Positions 11,703 to 21,829 are shown, counted from the stretch's first letter. The stretch is 64,000 nt of DNA from Ruminiclostridium cellulolyticum H10 (GCF_000022065.1 NC_011898.1:890001-954000); one strand, 5' to 3'. Numbers and translations: made by a program. The notes: generated by a model from the letters alone, not told the origin.

Positions 11703-12254
11703 ATGTCAAGAATAGGAAAGTTGCCAATTACTGTTCCTAAGGGTGTAACGGTTAAACTTGAAGGCGACAATTTATTGACTGTAAAAGGTACAAAAGGAAC
11801 TCTTTCAAAGAAGTTCAACAAGGACATGATTATAAAGGTAGAAGCTGATCAGATAGTAGTTCAAAGGCCATCTGATTTAAAAATCTACAAGTCACTTCAT
11901 GGTTTAACAAGAACACTTATTAACAACATGGTGGAAGGTGTTACCAATGGATTTCAAAAGACTCTCGAAATCAACGGTGTTGGTTATAGAGCTCAGAAGC
12001 AGGGTAAGAAGTTAGTGTTAACACTTGGTTATTCACATCCTGTTGAAATGGAAGATCCTGAAGGTATTGCAACTGAAGTTCCTGCACCAAACAAAATAAT
12101 TGTTAAGGGCATAGATAAGCAGGTAGTTGGGGAAGTAGCTGCTAAGATACGTGAAAAGAGACTTCCTGAACCTTATAAGGGTAAAGGTATCAAATACGAA
12201 ACTGAAGTTATAAGACGTAAAGAAGGTAAGACTGGTGGCAAGGGTAAAAAGTAG
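11703..12254 (+). CDS. rplF: 50S ribosomal protein L6
   Basis: 183 residues, beginning [17 protein letters not shown]. The C-terminal signature [22 protein letters not shown] is intact. L6 lies near the sarcin-ricin loop and the GTPase centre. GGAGG is 9 nt before the ATG. It follows the longest non-coding gap of the spc section, which contains a perfect 18-bp inverted repeat. Confidence 0.97.
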   Translation: MSRIGKLPITVPKGVTVKLEGDNLLTVKGTKGTLSKKFNKDMIIKVEADQIVVQRPSDLKIYKSLHGLTRTLINNMVEGVTNGFQKTLEINGVGYRAQKQGKKLVLTLGYSHPVEMEDPEGIATEVPAPNKIIVKGIDKQVVGEVAAKIREKRLPEPYKGKGIKYETEVIRRKEGKTGGKGKK

Positions 12255-12271
12255 AAAGGAGATGAGAGTAA

Positions 12272-12640
12272 ATGATTAATAAGACAAATAGAAACAAAAT
12301 AAGACTCAGAAAGCACCTGAGAGTACGCAAAAAGATTACTGGAACAGCTGAGCGTCCTAGAATGAACGTTTTTAGGAGTTTAAACAACATTTATGTTCAG
12401 ATAATCGATGATACAACCGGTAATACTCTTGTATCCGCTTCAACCCTTGATGCCGCATTAAAAGGAAAAGTTGCTAAAGGCGGAAACAAGGAAGCAGCTA
12501 AAGAGGTTGGAAAATTAGTAGCTTCGAAGGCTATTGACAAGGGTATAAAAAAAGTTGTATTTGATAGAGGTGGATATATCTATCATGGAAGAATTAAGGA
12601 GCTTGCTGATGCAGCTAGAGAAGCAGGCCTGGATTTTTAA
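12272..12640 (+). CDS. rplR: 50S ribosomal protein L18
   Basis: 122 residues with a basic N-terminus ([24 protein letters not shown]) and the conserved [26 protein letters not shown]-terminus. It binds 5S rRNA together with L5 in the central protuberance. Start 17 nt after rplF, with AAAGGAGATG as the ribosome binding site. Confidence 0.97.
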   Translation: MINKTNRNKIRLRKHLRVRKKITGTAERPRMNVFRSLNNIYVQIIDDTTGNTLVSASTLDAALKGKVAKGGNKEAAKEVGKLVASKAIDKGIKKVVFDRGGYIYHGRIKELADAAREAGLDF

Positions 12641-12658
12641 GGAGAAGGAGGGGAATAC

Positions 12659-13162
12659 ATGCAACGAATTGATGCCAGCACTTTAGGAGAGCTTAAAGAA
12701 AAAGTTGTTAATATAGGACGTGTAACAAAGGTTGTTAAAGGTGGTAGAAATTTCCGTTTCAGTGCCTTAGTAGTAGTAGGTGACGAGAACGGTTACGTTG
12801 GAAGTGGAATGGGTAAAGCTGCTGAAATACCTGAAGCTATTCGTAAGGGTATTGAGGATGCAAAGAAGAACCTGATAAAAGTTCCGCTCGTTGACACAAC
12901 AATTCCACATGAGGCACTCGGAGTATTTGGAGCAGGAAAAGTATTAATTAAACCTGCTGCACAAGGTACCGGAGTTATTGCAGGTGGTCCTGTAAGAGCA
13001 GTACTCGAACTTGCAGGAATTCGTGATATAAGAACGAAGTCATTGGGCTCAAACAACCCAATCAATATGGTTAATGCAACTATTGAAGGTCTTGCTCAGT
13101 TAAAGACAGCTGAAGAAGTTGCCAGACTTCGCGGAAAAACAGCAGAAGAGATTCTGGGCTAG
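12659..13162 (+). CDS. rpsE: 30S ribosomal protein S5
   Basis: 167 residues. The double-stranded RNA-binding N-domain signature ([24 protein letters not shown]) is followed by a GHMP-like C-domain with the [19 protein letters not shown] stretch. S5 lines the mRNA entry pore and affects fidelity; spectinomycin resistance maps to the KGGR loop region. Start 19 nt after rplR, with GGAGGGG. Confidence 0.97.
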   Translation: MQRIDASTLGELKEKVVNIGRVTKVVKGGRNFRFSALVVVGDENGYVGSGMGKAAEIPEAIRKGIEDAKKNLIKVPLVDTTIPHEALGVFGAGKVLIKPAAQGTGVIAGGPVRAVLELAGIRDIRTKSLGSNNPINMVNATIEGLAQLKTAEEVARLRGKTAEEILG

Positions 13163-13174
13163 GGGGGACATTAA

Positions 13175-13354
13175 ATGGCTAAGTTAAAGATAACTCTGAA
13201 GAAGAGCACAAATAAGGCTGTTAAGAGTCAGGCTGCAACTGTAAAAGCTCTTGGTTTAGGTAAAATCGGAACTACAGTTGAACAAAATGACAACCCTCAA
13301 ATTAGAGGAATGATTAGAAAAGTTTCACATCTTGTTTGTGTAGAAGAAATATAA
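13175..13354 (+). CDS. rpmD: 50S ribosomal protein L30
   Basis: 59 residues, starting [19 protein letters not shown] and ending LVCVEEI. The [29 protein letters not shown] core is typical of bacterial L30. Too short for a 60-residue gene-length cut-off but clearly real: AGGGGGGA 5-6 nt upstream, 12 nt after rpsE, in the conserved S5-L30-L15 order. Confidence 0.96.
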   Translation: MAKLKITLKKSTNKAVKSQAATVKALGLGKIGTTVEQNDNPQIRGMIRKVSHLVCVEEI

Positions 13355-13368
13355 GGGAGGTGTAGTCA

Positions 13369-13812
13369 ATGAAATTATTTGAATTACAGCCTGCTCCTGG
13401 ATCAAAAAAGCTACCTAACAGAAAAGGTAGAGGTATAGGCAGTGGTAATGGTAAAACCGGCGGTAGGGGTCATAAAGGACAAAATGCCCGTGCTGGCGGT
13501 GGCGTTAGACCAGGTTTTGAAGGTGGTCAAATGCCATTATACATGAGGTTACCAAAAAGAGGATTTAATAACTATGAGTTTTCTAAAAAGTATACAGAAG
13601 TTAATGTATCTGATTTAAATATTTTTGATGAAGGTACTGTTGTAACTGAAGAGCTTCTTAAATCTTCTGGCCTTGCTAAAAAGATTATAGATGGAGTAGC
13701 AATTTTAGGTAACGGAGAGTTAACTAAAAAGTTAACAGTTCAAGCGACTAAATTTACGAAGACAGCTACTGAAAAGATAGAAGCTGCGGGAGGAAAGGTC
13801 GAGGTGGTATAA
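13369..13812 (+). CDS. rplO: 50S ribosomal protein L15
   Basis: 147 residues with the glycine- and arginine-rich N-terminal extension of L15 ([20 protein letters not shown], about residues 19-38) that threads into 23S rRNA, and a globular C-terminal domain. It follows rpmD by 14 nt (GGGAGGTG ribosome binding site). Its stop is one base before the secY GTG, so the two are translationally coupled. Confidence 0.97.
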   Translation: MKLFELQPAPGSKKLPNRKGRGIGSGNGKTGGRGHKGQNARAGGGVRPGFEGGQMPLYMRLPKRGFNNYEFSKKYTEVNVSDLNIFDEGTVVTEELLKSSGLAKKIIDGVAILGNGELTKKLTVQATKFTKTATEKIEAAGGKVEVV

Positions 13813-13813
13813 C

Positions 13814-15106
13814 GTGAGTGGAATGATGGATACACTTAAGAATTCCTGGAAGATTCCTGATTTAAAGAAGAAGATATTAATAACTATTGGCCTTCTCCTA
13901 ATTTTCAGGTTAGGATCAAAAATCCCTGTTCCTGGACTAAATCCTGATTGGTTTGCTGATCTTATTTCTAAGGGCGGGCAGTTGTTTAATTTTATTGATA
14001 TTATTGGTGGTGGAGCATTTAAAAATGCAACTATATTTGCAATGAGTATATCACCATATATTAATGCATCAATCATTATGCAGTTGTTAACGATTGCTAT
14101 TCCGAAATTGGAGCAGTTATCCAAGGAAGGTGAAGAGGGCAGGAAAAAGATAGGTCAATGGATAAGATATGCAACAGTAATTTTGGCATTCTTACAGGCT
14201 ACAGCCATTACTATTGGTCTAAGAGGTGCACTTATTTCAGGACTTAACGTTATAACCTTCATTACAGTAACACTTACACTTACTGCCGGTACAGCATTTT
14301 TAATGTGGCTCGGTGAACAAATTACTGAGTACGGTATTGGAAATGGTATTTCAATGTTGATTTTTGCAGGTATACTATCAGCTGGTCCTAATGGGGTAAG
14401 CTACATCTACAAGAACTACACTTTAGGTAATTTAGGTAGTGGTGCAATAGGTATTTTATCAATCGTAGGTATACTTCTTGTATTCGTTGCTGTTATCACT
14501 TGTGTTGTTTGGGTTAATCAGGCTGAACGTCGTATACCTGTACAATATGCAAAAAGAGTTGTTGGCAGAAAGGTTTATGGAGGACAAAGTACTCACTTAC
14601 CTATAAAGGTAAACTGGGCAGGAGTTATTCCTATAATCTTTGCAATGTCTATCATGATGCTTCCTTCAACAATTGTTGGTTTTGCAAGACCTAATGCAAC
14701 TGGCGGAATTGCCGGATTTATAAAGAATTGGGCAAATCATTGGTCATATGCATTGCTTTATGCATTGTTAATTATTGGATTTACATTTTTCTACACATAT
14801 GTACAGTTCAATCCAATTGAACTTGCGAACAACATGAAGAAGAATGGAGGATTTATACCGGGTATCAGGCCGGGTAAGCCAACTTCCGATTATATTGCAA
14901 GGGTACTGAATAGGATTACTTGGTTTGGAGCATTGTTCCTTGCTCTTATCACTATATTCCCATACATTATAGGTTGGATTACAGGAGTACAGGGAGTATG
15001 GTTTGCCGGAACCAGTGTTCTGATCTTGGTTGGTGTTGCAATTGATACTGTAAGACAAATCGAGTCACAAATGCTTATGAGACACTACAAAGGATTCTTG
15101 GAATAA
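13814..15106 (+). CDS. secY: Protein translocase subunit SecY
   Basis: 430 residues with about ten hydrophobic segments, the channel of the Sec translocon. Family signatures are visible: GGGAFKNATIFAMSISPYINASIIMQLL region (plug and TM2) and the cytoplasmic loop QAERRIPVQYAKRVVGRK (about residues 236-253) that contacts SecA and the ribosome. GTG start; GAGGTGG in the end of rplO gives 6-nt spacing, better than the ATG three codons on. Confidence 0.97.
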   Translation: MSGMMDTLKNSWKIPDLKKKILITIGLLLIFRLGSKIPVPGLNPDWFADLISKGGQLFNFIDIIGGGAFKNATIFAMSISPYINASIIMQLLTIAIPKLEQLSKEGEEGRKKIGQWIRYATVILAFLQATAITIGLRGALISGLNVITFITVTLTLTAGTAFLMWLGEQITEYGIGNGISMLIFAGILSAGPNGVSYIYKNYTLGNLGSGAIGILSIVGILLVFVAVITCVVWVNQAERRIPVQYAKRVVGRKVYGGQSTHLPIKVNWAGVIPIIFAMSIMMLPSTIVGFARPNATGGIAGFIKNWANHWSYALLYALLIIGFTFFYTYVQFNPIELANNMKKNGGFIPGIRPGKPTSDYIARVLNRITWFGALFLALITIFPYIIGWITGVQGVWFAGTSVLILVGVAIDTVRQIESQMLMRHYKGFLE

Positions 15107-15206
15107 GGTCCTTAAAAATTAGATTAGTTAGCTAATGGTTTGGGGTTTATGATACGTCATAAGCCCTAAACTTAATGTTATGAGTAATTGTAAAGAGGTG
15201 ACAATA

Positions 15207-15851
15207 ATGAGGATCATATTATTAGGAGCTCCCGGAGCTGGAAAGGGAACTCAAGCAAAAATTATTTCTGAAAAACTTAATATTCCGCATGTTTCAACCG
15301 GTGATATTTTCAGAGCAAACATAAAGGGAAATACTCCTCTTGGACAAAAAGCAAAAGAATATATGGATAAGGGAGAACTTGTACCGGATGAACTGACTGT
15401 GGAAATAGTAAAGGACAGATTGGGAAATGTTGATTGTGTAAATGGGTTTATTTTGGATGGTTTCCCAAGAACAATTCCTCAGGCAGAATATCTTGATAAG
15501 GTATTGGTACAAATGAACATAAATCTGGATGTTGCTCTTTTAATCGATGTAAAGGATGAGGATATTATAAAAAGAATGTCCGGAAGACGAGTATGTACAA
15601 ACTGTGGTGCAACGTACAACGTCGTGTTCAATCCTACAAAAGTAGAAGGAATATGTGATGTCTGCAATTCTCCTGTAATTCAAAGAGCGGACGATGCTGC
15701 TGAAACAGTATTGAACAGACTTGAAACTTACCATAAGCAAACACAGCCACTTATAAATTATTATGAGAAAGCCGGAAAGTTGAAAGTAGCTGAGGGTGCC
15801 GGTGAAGTTGATGAAACTTCAAAACGCGTGATGAAAGCTTTGGGTATTTAA
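15207..15851 (+). CDS. adk: Adenylate kinase, zinc-binding
   Basis: 214 residues; converts ATP and AMP to two ADP. P-loop GAPGAGKGT at residues 7-15, AMP-binding DGFPRT near 84-89, and a Cys4 zinc site in the LID domain (C130, C133, C150, C153) typical of Gram-positive long-form kinases. An in-frame ATG 27 nt upstream has no ribosome binding site, while AGAGGTG precedes 15207. Standard secY-adk-map order. Confidence 0.97.
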   Translation: MRIILLGAPGAGKGTQAKIISEKLNIPHVSTGDIFRANIKGNTPLGQKAKEYMDKGELVPDELTVEIVKDRLGNVDCVNGFILDGFPRTIPQAEYLDKVLVQMNINLDVALLIDVKDEDIIKRMSGRRVCTNCGATYNVVFNPTKVEGICDVCNSPVIQRADDAAETVLNRLETYHKQTQPLINYYEKAGKLKVAEGAGEVDETSKRVMKALGI

Positions 15852-15852
15852 A

Positions 15853-16620
15853 ATGTTTACTATAAAATCACAATCTGAAATTGACAAGATGAAAAAAGCA
15901 GGAGAGATTTTATACGAGACTCTCCAACTGATAAAGAAAAATACTGTACCAGGTGTTACCACTAAAGAATTGGACAGAATTGCTGAGGAATACATTACAA
16001 AAAGTCATGCTTTTCCTTCTTTTAAAGGATATGATGTAGGTATTCCAGGAATAGATCCGTTTCCCGCCAGTATATGTGCATCAGTCAATGAGGAAGTGGT
16101 TCATGGGATACCAAGTTTAAAGCCTTTAAAAAATGGCGATATTATCAGTATTGATGTTGGTGTGTATTTAAACGGATTTCATGCGGATGCCGCAAGAACT
16201 TTTGCAGTAGGGAATGTAACAGCTGAAGCACAAAAACTTATTGATGAAACGCGTCAGAGTTTCTTTGAAGGATTAAAACAAATGGTAATAGGTAATCACA
16301 TCAGGGATATATCGGAAGCTATCCAAAATCATGCCGAGAGTAAGGGGTTTTCGGTGGTAAGAGATTTTGTAGGACATGGTATTGGAAGAGATCTTCATGA
16401 AATGCCTGAGATACCTAATTACGTTACAAAAAGAAGAGGAGCTAGGCTTGAAAGTGGTATGACAATAGCTGTTGAGCCGATGATTAATGCTGGTGGTTAT
16501 AGTGTTAAGGTTATAGACAATAAATGGACTGTTGTAACAGTTGACAAATCACTTTCTGCACACTATGAGAATACAGTTGCAATTACGGATAACGGGCCTA
16601 TTATATTAACAAGATTTTGA
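15853..16620 (+). CDS. map: Methionine aminopeptidase, type I
   Basis: 255 residues. Removes the initiator methionine from nascent proteins. Metal ligands of the pita-bread fold are recognisable: the two aspartates in ISIDVGVYLNGFHADAART, the histidine in GHGIGRDLHE, and glutamates in AVEPMI and near the C-terminus. The HEMP motif of type I enzymes is present (LHEMPEIPNY). It starts one base after adk. No N-terminal zinc/SH3 extension. Confidence 0.96.
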   Translation: MFTIKSQSEIDKMKKAGEILYETLQLIKKNTVPGVTTKELDRIAEEYITKSHAFPSFKGYDVGIPGIDPFPASICASVNEEVVHGIPSLKPLKNGDIISIDVGVYLNGFHADAARTFAVGNVTAEAQKLIDETRQSFFEGLKQMVIGNHIRDISEAIQNHAESKGFSVVRDFVGHGIGRDLHEMPEIPNYVTKRRGARLESGMTIAVEPMINAGGYSVKVIDNKWTVVTVDKSLSAHYENTVAITDNGPIILTRF

Positions 16621-16650
16621 TAAATATTTAAGAATTTTTTAAAAATTGTA

Positions 16651-16679
16651 TTGTTATAATTTTAGTTTTCCTGTATAAT
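16651..16679 (+). promoter_or_regulatory. Internal promoter before the KOW-protein/infA segment
   Basis: -35 TTGTTA (16651-16656), 17-nt spacer, -10 TATAAT (16674-16679), in the 107-nt gap after map. It would give the translation-initiation section (KOW protein, infA, rpmJ, alpha operon) a separate transcription start. Confidence 0.6.
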
Positions 16680-16727
16680 TTATATTTGGTTTGACTGTGT
16701 AAATTTTATGCTTAGAGGTGAATTACA

Positions 16728-17009
16728 TTGAATGCAGTCCTGGGACAGGTTGTACTTTCTAAAGCAGGGCGGGACGAGGGAAAGATTTTTGTAGTAACAG
16801 GTTTGATTGATGACAGTTATGTACTCATCAGTGACGGAAACTCCAGGAGATTGGAGAATCCAAAGAAGAAGAAGTTGAAACACCTGATTATTACTGACAA
16901 TGTTATCGAAGCTATTGCACAGAAGATTTCTTCAGGAGAGAAATGCACAAATGCCGAGGTAAGAAAGGCAATTGTGGAATATAATTTACCTGTTGACACT
17001 ATTGTTTAG
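16728..17009 (+). CDS. KOW-domain RNA-binding protein, L14e/L27e-like
   Basis: 93 residues. The N-terminus GQVVLSKAGRDEGKIFVVTG (residues 6-25) is a KOW motif resembling archaeal/eukaryal L14e and L6e-family proteins, followed by a basic linker (NPKKKKLKHL) and a small helical C-terminus. Proteins of this type occur between map and infA in many Clostridia; whether it is a ribosomal or accessory RNA-binding protein is unknown to me. TTG start, with AGAGGTG 7 nt upstream. Confidence 0.85.
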   Translation: MNAVLGQVVLSKAGRDEGKIFVVTGLIDDSYVLISDGNSRRLENPKKKKLKHLIITDNVIEAIAQKISSGEKCTNAEVRKAIVEYNLPVDTIV

Positions 17010-17064
17010 TTAAGAGAAATATATTTTTAAATGGTATTATTTATCCTTTGGAGGAGGTGTTAGT

Positions 17065-17283
17065 TTGGCAAAAGATGATGTTATAGAGGTTGAAGGTACT
17101 GTTATTGAAGCATTGCCTAATGCTATGTTTCAGGTAGAACTCGAGAATGGGCATAAGGTTTTGGCACACATATCAGGTAAACTCAGAATGAATTTTATTA
17201 GGATTCTTCCTGGAGATAAGGTAACTCTTGAATTGTCACCATACGACCTCACCAGAGGAAGGATAACTTGGAGAGCAAAATAA
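17065..17283 (+). CDS. infA: Translation initiation factor IF-1
   Basis: 72 residues, the universal IF-1 length. S1-type OB fold with [24 protein letters not shown] and the C-terminal [13 protein letters not shown] characteristic of the family. It occupies the 30S A site and modulates IF-2 and IF-3 binding. TTG start after GGAGGAGG. Confidence 0.97.
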   Translation: MAKDDVIEVEGTVIEALPNAMFQVELENGHKVLAHISGKLRMNFIRILPGDKVTLELSPYDLTRGRITWRAK

Positions 17284-17374
17284 TATATACTTAAAGGTAT
17301 TATTTATTAATATAAAAGAATTACCCTATTAACTAATTGAACAGATTTTTTCTTATTATAAGGAGGATATAGAG

Positions 17375-17488
17375 ATGAAAGTAAAACCATCAGTTAAGAC
17401 TATATGCGAAAAGTGTAAAATTATCAAAAGAAAAGGCAGAGTAATGGTTATCTGCGAAAATCCAAAGCATAAGCAAAAACAAGGTTAA
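17375..17488 (+). CDS. rpmJ: 50S ribosomal protein L36, zinc form
   Basis: 37 residues: [18 protein letters not shown]... with the zinc ligands C11, C14, C27 and H32. It is too short for most gene-length cut-offs, but the AAGGAGGATAT ribosome binding site and infA-rpmJ-rpsM order make it certain. L36 binds 23S helices near the A-site finger. Confidence 0.96.
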
Positions 17489-17674
17489 TTTGGACCTACA
17501 TGAAGGCATTATTAATTTCGTAAAATCTCGGCAAGAAGCGGCTGAACAAAAGAATTTCCCGATTCATTGTTTTCTTGTTGATATTTTAAATATTTGACGA
17601 TATCGTTTGGACATGAGCCTATGGGAATGGCATCAAATAATGATCATGCTCTATACGGTGGAGAATTAGTTAGA

Positions 17675-17695
17675 GTGCCGCAAATTGGGCGGCAC
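17675..17695 (+). promoter_or_regulatory. Hairpin in the leader of the alpha operon (rpsM)
   Basis: GTGCCGC (17675-17681) and GCGGCAC (17689-17695) form a perfect 7-bp stem ending 14 nt before the rpsM ribosome binding site, inside a 235-nt non-coding interval after rpmJ. The rest of that interval shows no gene. In other bacteria S4 controls the alpha operon through a leader structure; the resemblance here is only positional. Confidence 0.45.
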
Positions 17696-17723
17696 ATGAA
17701 TTTTAATGGAGGTGTAAGTAAAG

Positions 17724-18092
17724 ATGGCACGTATTGCCGGAGTAGATTTGCCCAGAGAAAAAAGGGTAGAAGTTGGTCTCACTTATATTTACGGTATTGG
17801 AAGACCCAAAGCTAATGAGATTCTTGTTAAGACTGGCGTTAATCCTGATACTCGTGTTAGAGATCTGACTGATGATGAAGTCAACAAAATCAGAGAAATA
17901 ATCGATAAGGAATACAAGGTTGAGGGTGACCTTAGAAGAGAAATTGCATTAAATATTAAGCGTCTTACTGAAATCGGATGCTATAGAGGAAGAAGACATA
18001 GAATGGGTCTTCCAGTAAGAGGTCAGCGTACAAAGACTAATGCAAGGACTAGAAAAGGCCCTTCAAAGCCCGTTAGTGGTAAAAAGAAATAG
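17724..18092 (+). CDS. rpsM: 30S ribosomal protein S13
   Basis: 122 residues starting [26 protein letters not shown], with the helix-two-turn-helix core and the C-terminal [19 protein letters not shown] tail that contacts P-site tRNA. S13 forms bridges with L5. GGAGGTG lies 9 nt upstream. The preceding 235 nt contain no gene but do contain a 7-bp GC hairpin. Confidence 0.97.
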   Translation: MARIAGVDLPREKRVEVGLTYIYGIGRPKANEILVKTGVNPDTRVRDLTDDEVNKIREIIDKEYKVEGDLRREIALNIKRLTEIGCYRGRRHRMGLPVRGQRTKTNARTRKGPSKPVSGKKK

Positions 18093-18113
18093 TTAAAGGA
18101 GGTTTGCGAACAA

Positions 18114-18518
18114 ATGGCAACGAAGACTGCTGGTGCTAAAAGAACTACCAGAAAAAGAAGAGAACGTAAAAACATTGAACGTGGAGCTGCTCATATCCGT
18201 TCAACTTTTAATAATACAATTGTTACCTTGACAGATACTGCCGGAAATGCACTATCATGGGCTAGTGCAGGCGGACTTGGTTTCAGAGGTTCAAGAAAGA
18301 GCACACCATTTGCTGCACAAATGGCTGCTGAGACCGCTGCAAAAGCTGCAATGGAGCACGGACTAAAAACAGTTGAAGTATACGTAAAGGGACCTGGAGC
18401 AGGTAGAGAAGCAGCTATTAGAGCACTGCAAGCTGCTGGACTTGAAGTAAGTCTTATAAAGGACGTTACGCCAATTCCTCACAATGGCTGCAGACCACCT
18501 AAGCGCAGGAGAGTATAA
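18114..18518 (+). CDS. rpsK: 30S ribosomal protein S11
   Basis: 134 residues with the signature [19 protein letters not shown] and the C-terminal [20 protein letters not shown]11 forms the 30S platform with S6/S18 and lines the mRNA exit region. AAAGGAGG precedes the ATG; 21 nt after rpsM. Confidence 0.97.
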   Translation: MATKTAGAKRTTRKRRERKNIERGAAHIRSTFNNTIVTLTDTAGNALSWASAGGLGFRGSRKSTPFAAQMAAETAAKAAMEHGLKTVEVYVKGPGAGREAAIRALQAAGLEVSLIKDVTPIPHNGCRPPKRRRV

Positions 18519-18548
18519 TTGATAATTATTATGGAGGTGTAAACTTAG

Positions 18549-19175
18549 ATGGCAAGATATACTGATGCATCTTGCAGACTCTGCAGAAGAGAAGGCGAAA
18601 AGCTATTTCTCAAGGGTGAGAGATGCTATACTGATAAATGTTCTGTAGCAAGAAGACCTTATGCACCTGGACAACATGGACAGGGTAGGAAGAAAATGTC
18701 TGAATATGGCATTCAGCTTCGTGAAAAGGCTAAGGTTAGAAGATTTTATGGCGTTTTGGAAGGCCAGTTCAGTAAGTACTTTGAAGTGGCTTCAAGACGT
18801 AAGGGTATAACAGGTGAAAATCTGCTCCAAATCCTTGAAACAAGACTTGATAATGTAGTATACAGACTTGGACTTGGTACTTCAAGACCTGAATCAAGAC
18901 AGTTAGTTACACATGGCCATTTTACAGTAAATGGTAAACGTGTTAATATTCCTTCATACCTTATAAAGGTTGGAGATGTTATAGCAGTAGCTGACAATAG
19001 TAAAAACTCACCAAAAGTTAAATCAATTAGAGAAATTGCCGGTGGAAAAGTAATTCCAAAATGGTTGGAATTTGATGAAGAAAATCTAGTAGGAAAAGTT
19101 GTTGCTCTTCCTGCAAGAGAAGACATTGACTTACCAATCAAGGAACACTTAATCGTAGAGTTGTACTCCAAGTAA
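18549..19175 (+). CDS. rpsD: 30S ribosomal protein S4, zinc form
   Basis: 208 residues. Zinc-binding N-terminus with C9, C12, C26 and C31, then the S4 RNA-binding domain ([41 protein letters not shown] region, about residues 96-135). It nucleates 30S body assembly. In Firmicutes rpsD is often a solitary autoregulated gene; here it remains inside the alpha operon, as in clostridia. GGAGGTG ribosome binding site. Confidence 0.97.
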   Translation: MARYTDASCRLCRREGEKLFLKGERCYTDKCSVARRPYAPGQHGQGRKKMSEYGIQLREKAKVRRFYGVLEGQFSKYFEVASRRKGITGENLLQILETRLDNVVYRLGLGTSRPESRQLVTHGHFTVNGKRVNIPSYLIKVGDVIAVADNSKNSPKVKSIREIAGGKVIPKWLEFDEENLVGKVVALPAREDIDLPIKEHLIVELYSK

Positions 19176-19297
19176 TATATAATAGATGGGATTATAACTT
19201 GGAAGCAACTGAAAGAATTATTTATAATTCTCTATGAAAAGTACGTTTAGAATCAGTTGCCCTCAAAAAATAAAAAGTTGTTAAGGGAGGGTTCTTG

Positions 19298-20245
19298 GTG
19301 ATAGAAATAGAAAAGCCTAGAATTGAATGTGTATCAAATAGCGATGATAACACTTATGGCAAGTTTATAGTTGAGCCTTTAGAAAGAGGCTATGGTATTA
19401 CACTTGGTAATTCTTTAAGAAGAATATTGCTTTCTTCTTTACCCGGTTCTGCTGTCAATTCAATAAAGATTGATGGAGTACTGCATGAATTCTCTACAGT
19501 TCCAGGTGTAGTAGAAGACGTTACTGAGATAATACTTAATATCAAATCTCTTTCATTATTAGTTCATGGCGAAGGATCAAAAGTTATTTATATCGATGCA
19601 AATGGAGAAGGGCCAATAACAGCTGGTGATATTATCACTGACCAAGATGTAGAAATATTAAATCCTGACCTTCATATTGCAACATTGAATGGCGATCATA
19701 GATTCTACATGGAGATGGTAATTAGTAAAGGACGAGGATATGTTTCTGCTGATAAGAATAAACAGGCTGGTCAACCAATAGGTGTGATTCCTGTTGATTC
19801 AATATATACTCCCGTCAAAAAAGTAAATTACACTGTTGAAAATACACGTGTTGGTCAGATTACTGATTATGATAAGCTGACACTTGAAGTTTGGACTGAC
19901 GGAAGTATTAATCCTGACGAAGCTATAAGTCTTGGAGCTAAAATACTTAGCGAGCATTTAAATCTGTTTGTAGATTTGTCTGATCAGGCTAAGCATACTG
20001 AGATTATGGTTGAAAAGGAAGAAACCAAAAAAGAGAAAGTTCTTGAAATGACTATTGAGGAGCTTGATTTGTCAGTTAGATCATATAACTGCTTAAAGAG
20101 AGCAGGAATCAATACCGTAGAGGACCTTACCAACAGAACCGAAGAGGATATGATGAAGGTAAGAAATCTTGGAAGAAAGTCTCTTGAAGAGGTTCTTCAA
20201 AAACTTCAGGCACTTGGGTTGTTCTTGGCACCAAGTGAAGAATAA
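19298..20245 (+). CDS. rpoA: DNA-directed RNA polymerase subunit alpha
   Basis: 315 residues. N-terminal dimerisation domain ([26 protein letters not shown], the assembly motif) and C-terminal domain with two helix-hairpin-helix turns ([22 protein letters not shown] ... [10 protein letters not shown]) that bind UP elements and activators. GTG at 19298 gives MIEIEKP, the family N-terminus, 7 nt after AAGGGAGG; the upstream TTG is too close to the ribosome binding site. Confidence 0.97.
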
Positions 20246-20312
20246 TAGTTATTAAATATTAGACGCTAATATCATATAGTAGTGTAAAATACGAGGCAAG
20301 GAGGGATAGGTA

Positions 20313-20837
20313 ATGCCAGGTCAAAGAAAGTTGGGGCGTGCAACAGACCAGAGAAAGGCAATTTTAAAGAATCTTACAACAGCTTTATTTGTAAGTGGTA
20401 GAATTGAAACTACTGAGGCAAGAGCTAAGGAAGTTAAAAATATAGCAGAAAAACTTATCACTTTAGCAATTAAGGAAGCTGATAATTTTACTTCAAAGCA
20501 AGTAAAAGTAAGTGCTGCTAAAGTTGATAGCAAGGGAAAGAAACTTACCGATACTAAGACATCAAAGAACGGTAAAAAGTACTTTGTAGTAGAAAGAGAG
20601 CAAAAGACAGATATGGTATCTGTTGATAATGCTTCAAGACTACATGCTAGAAGACTTATAATGAACTGGGTATATAGACCAACAACTGCTGATGGAAAGA
20701 ATATAAACATCACAGATAAACTTTTTGATGAAATAGCTCCTAAATACAAGGACAAAAAGGGCGGTTACACCAGAATCTATAAGCTTGGACCTAGAAGAGG
20801 CGATGCTGCAGAGATGGTTATACTTGAATTGGTTTAA
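20313..20837 (+). CDS. rplQ: 50S ribosomal protein L17 with internal insertion
   Basis: 174 residues, compared with about 120 in B. subtilis and E. coli. The N-terminus ([25 protein letters not shown]) and C-terminus ([22 protein letters not shown]) are canonical. The extra ~50 residues lie in the middle (about 65-120), a lysine-rich stretch [20 protein letters not shown] plus part of a loop. Last gene of the superoperon; GGAGGGA ribosome binding site, and a 12-bp hairpin follows. Confidence 0.96.
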   Translation: MPGQRKLGRATDQRKAILKNLTTALFVSGRIETTEARAKEVKNIAEKLITLAIKEADNFTSKQVKVSAAKVDSKGKKLTDTKTSKNGKKYFVVEREQKTDMVSVDNASRLHARRLIMNWVYRPTTADGKNINITDKLFDEIAPKYKDKKGGYTRIYKLGPRRGDAAEMVILELV

Positions 20838-20877
20838 TATACTTAAGTATCTGTATCAACGCTAAGTAATATTTTGT

Positions 20878-20908
20878 GGGGATTAAACAGTTAAAATGTT
20901 TAATCCCC
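20878..20908 (+). terminator. Terminator of the ribosomal protein superoperon
   Basis: GGGGATTAAACA and TGTTTAATCCCC form a perfect 12-bp stem 40 nt after rplQ. The downstream stretch is AT-rich rather than a pure T run, so some read-through into ecfA1 is possible. Confidence 0.75.
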
Positions 20909-20921
20909 ATATTTATATACT

Positions 20922-20950
20922 TTGATAGACTTTAAATAACTGTATAAACT
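20922..20950 (+). promoter_or_regulatory. Possible promoter of ecfA1
   Basis: TTGATA (20922-20927), 17-nt spacer, TAAACT (20945-20950), directly after the superoperon hairpin and 31 nt before ecfA1. The -10 match is only moderate. Confidence 0.4.
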
Positions 20951-20980
20951 AGAAGAGTGTAGATATCTGGGAGGCTTTCA

Positions 20981-21826
20981 ATGAGTAATAATATGTTTGA
21001 AGTTGAAAACGTCACTTTTTCATATAAATCATATGGGGAAGTAAATGTTGATATTCCAGCATTGGAACACGTAAGTACTACAATTGAAAAAGGAGATTTT
21101 GTGGTAATTTTAGGCAGAAACGGATCTGGAAAGTCAACATTTGCACGGTTGCTCAATGCTCTATTGACTCCTCTTGAAGGCAAAGTTATCGTTTTAGGTA
21201 AAAATACCGCAGACGAAAAAAATCTTTGGGATATCCGTAGCTCTGCGGGAATGGTATTTCAAAATCCTGATAATCAAATAATAGCTACAACTGTTGAAGA
21301 GGATGTAGCTTTTGGGCCTGAAAATCTGGGTGTAGAACCTTTTGAAATAAGAAAGAGGGTTGATGAATCACTACAAACAGTCGGAATCGCAGAATACAAG
21401 AAAAGTGCACCACATTATCTATCAGGTGGGCAGAAGCAGAGGGTTGCTATAGCGGGTATTCTTGCTATGAAGCCCAAATGTATTATTCTTGATGAAGCAA
21501 CTTCGATGCTTGATCCTATCGGACGAAAAGAAGTTATAGGAGTTTTAAAAAAGCTCAATAAAGAAGAGGGCATTACTATAATACACATAACCCACCATAT
21601 GGATGAAGCAGCGATTGCAAATAGGCTTATAATTATAGATAATGGCAGAATTGTTCTTGACGGGACTCCAAAAGAAGTATTTAGTAATGTTGATACAGTA
21701 AAAAACCTGGGACTTGATGTTCCGCAGGTAACTGAACTAACATATCGGCTTAAGGATTATGGCATTAGTGTTGATAAACTCCCACTGACTGTAGAAGAAG
21801 CGTTTGATATTTTAAAACAAATGTAA
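20981..21826 (+). CDS. ecfA1: ECF transporter ATPase EcfA1
   Basis: 281 residues. Walker [10 protein letters not shown] (about residue 46), signature [13 protein letters not shown], Walker [14 protein letters not shown] and the H-loop ITHHMDE are all present. It is one of two energising ATPases of the group II energy-coupling factor transporters for vitamins and trace nutrients, which share EcfA1-EcfA2-EcfT with many unlinked S components. No S component is in this window. GGGAGG upstream. Confidence 0.93.
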   Translation: MSNNMFEVENVTFSYKSYGEVNVDIPALEHVSTTIEKGDFVVILGRNGSGKSTFARLLNALLTPLEGKVIVLGKNTADEKNLWDIRSSAGMVFQNPDNQIIATTVEEDVAFGPENLGVEPFEIRKRVDESLQTVGIAEYKKSAPHYLSGGQKQRVAIAGILAMKPKCIILDEATSMLDPIGRKEVIGVLKKLNKEEGITIIHITHHMDEAAIANRLIIIDNGRIVLDGTPKEVFSNVDTVKNLGLDVPQVTELTYRLKDYGISVDKLPLTVEEAFDILKQM

Positions 21827-21829
21827 TCT

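Noticed and set aside
17594-17815. 73-codon frame starting in the rpmJ-rpsM gap
   Set aside because: It runs out of frame into rpsM and has no suitable ribosome binding site; the N-terminal part is non-coding leader.
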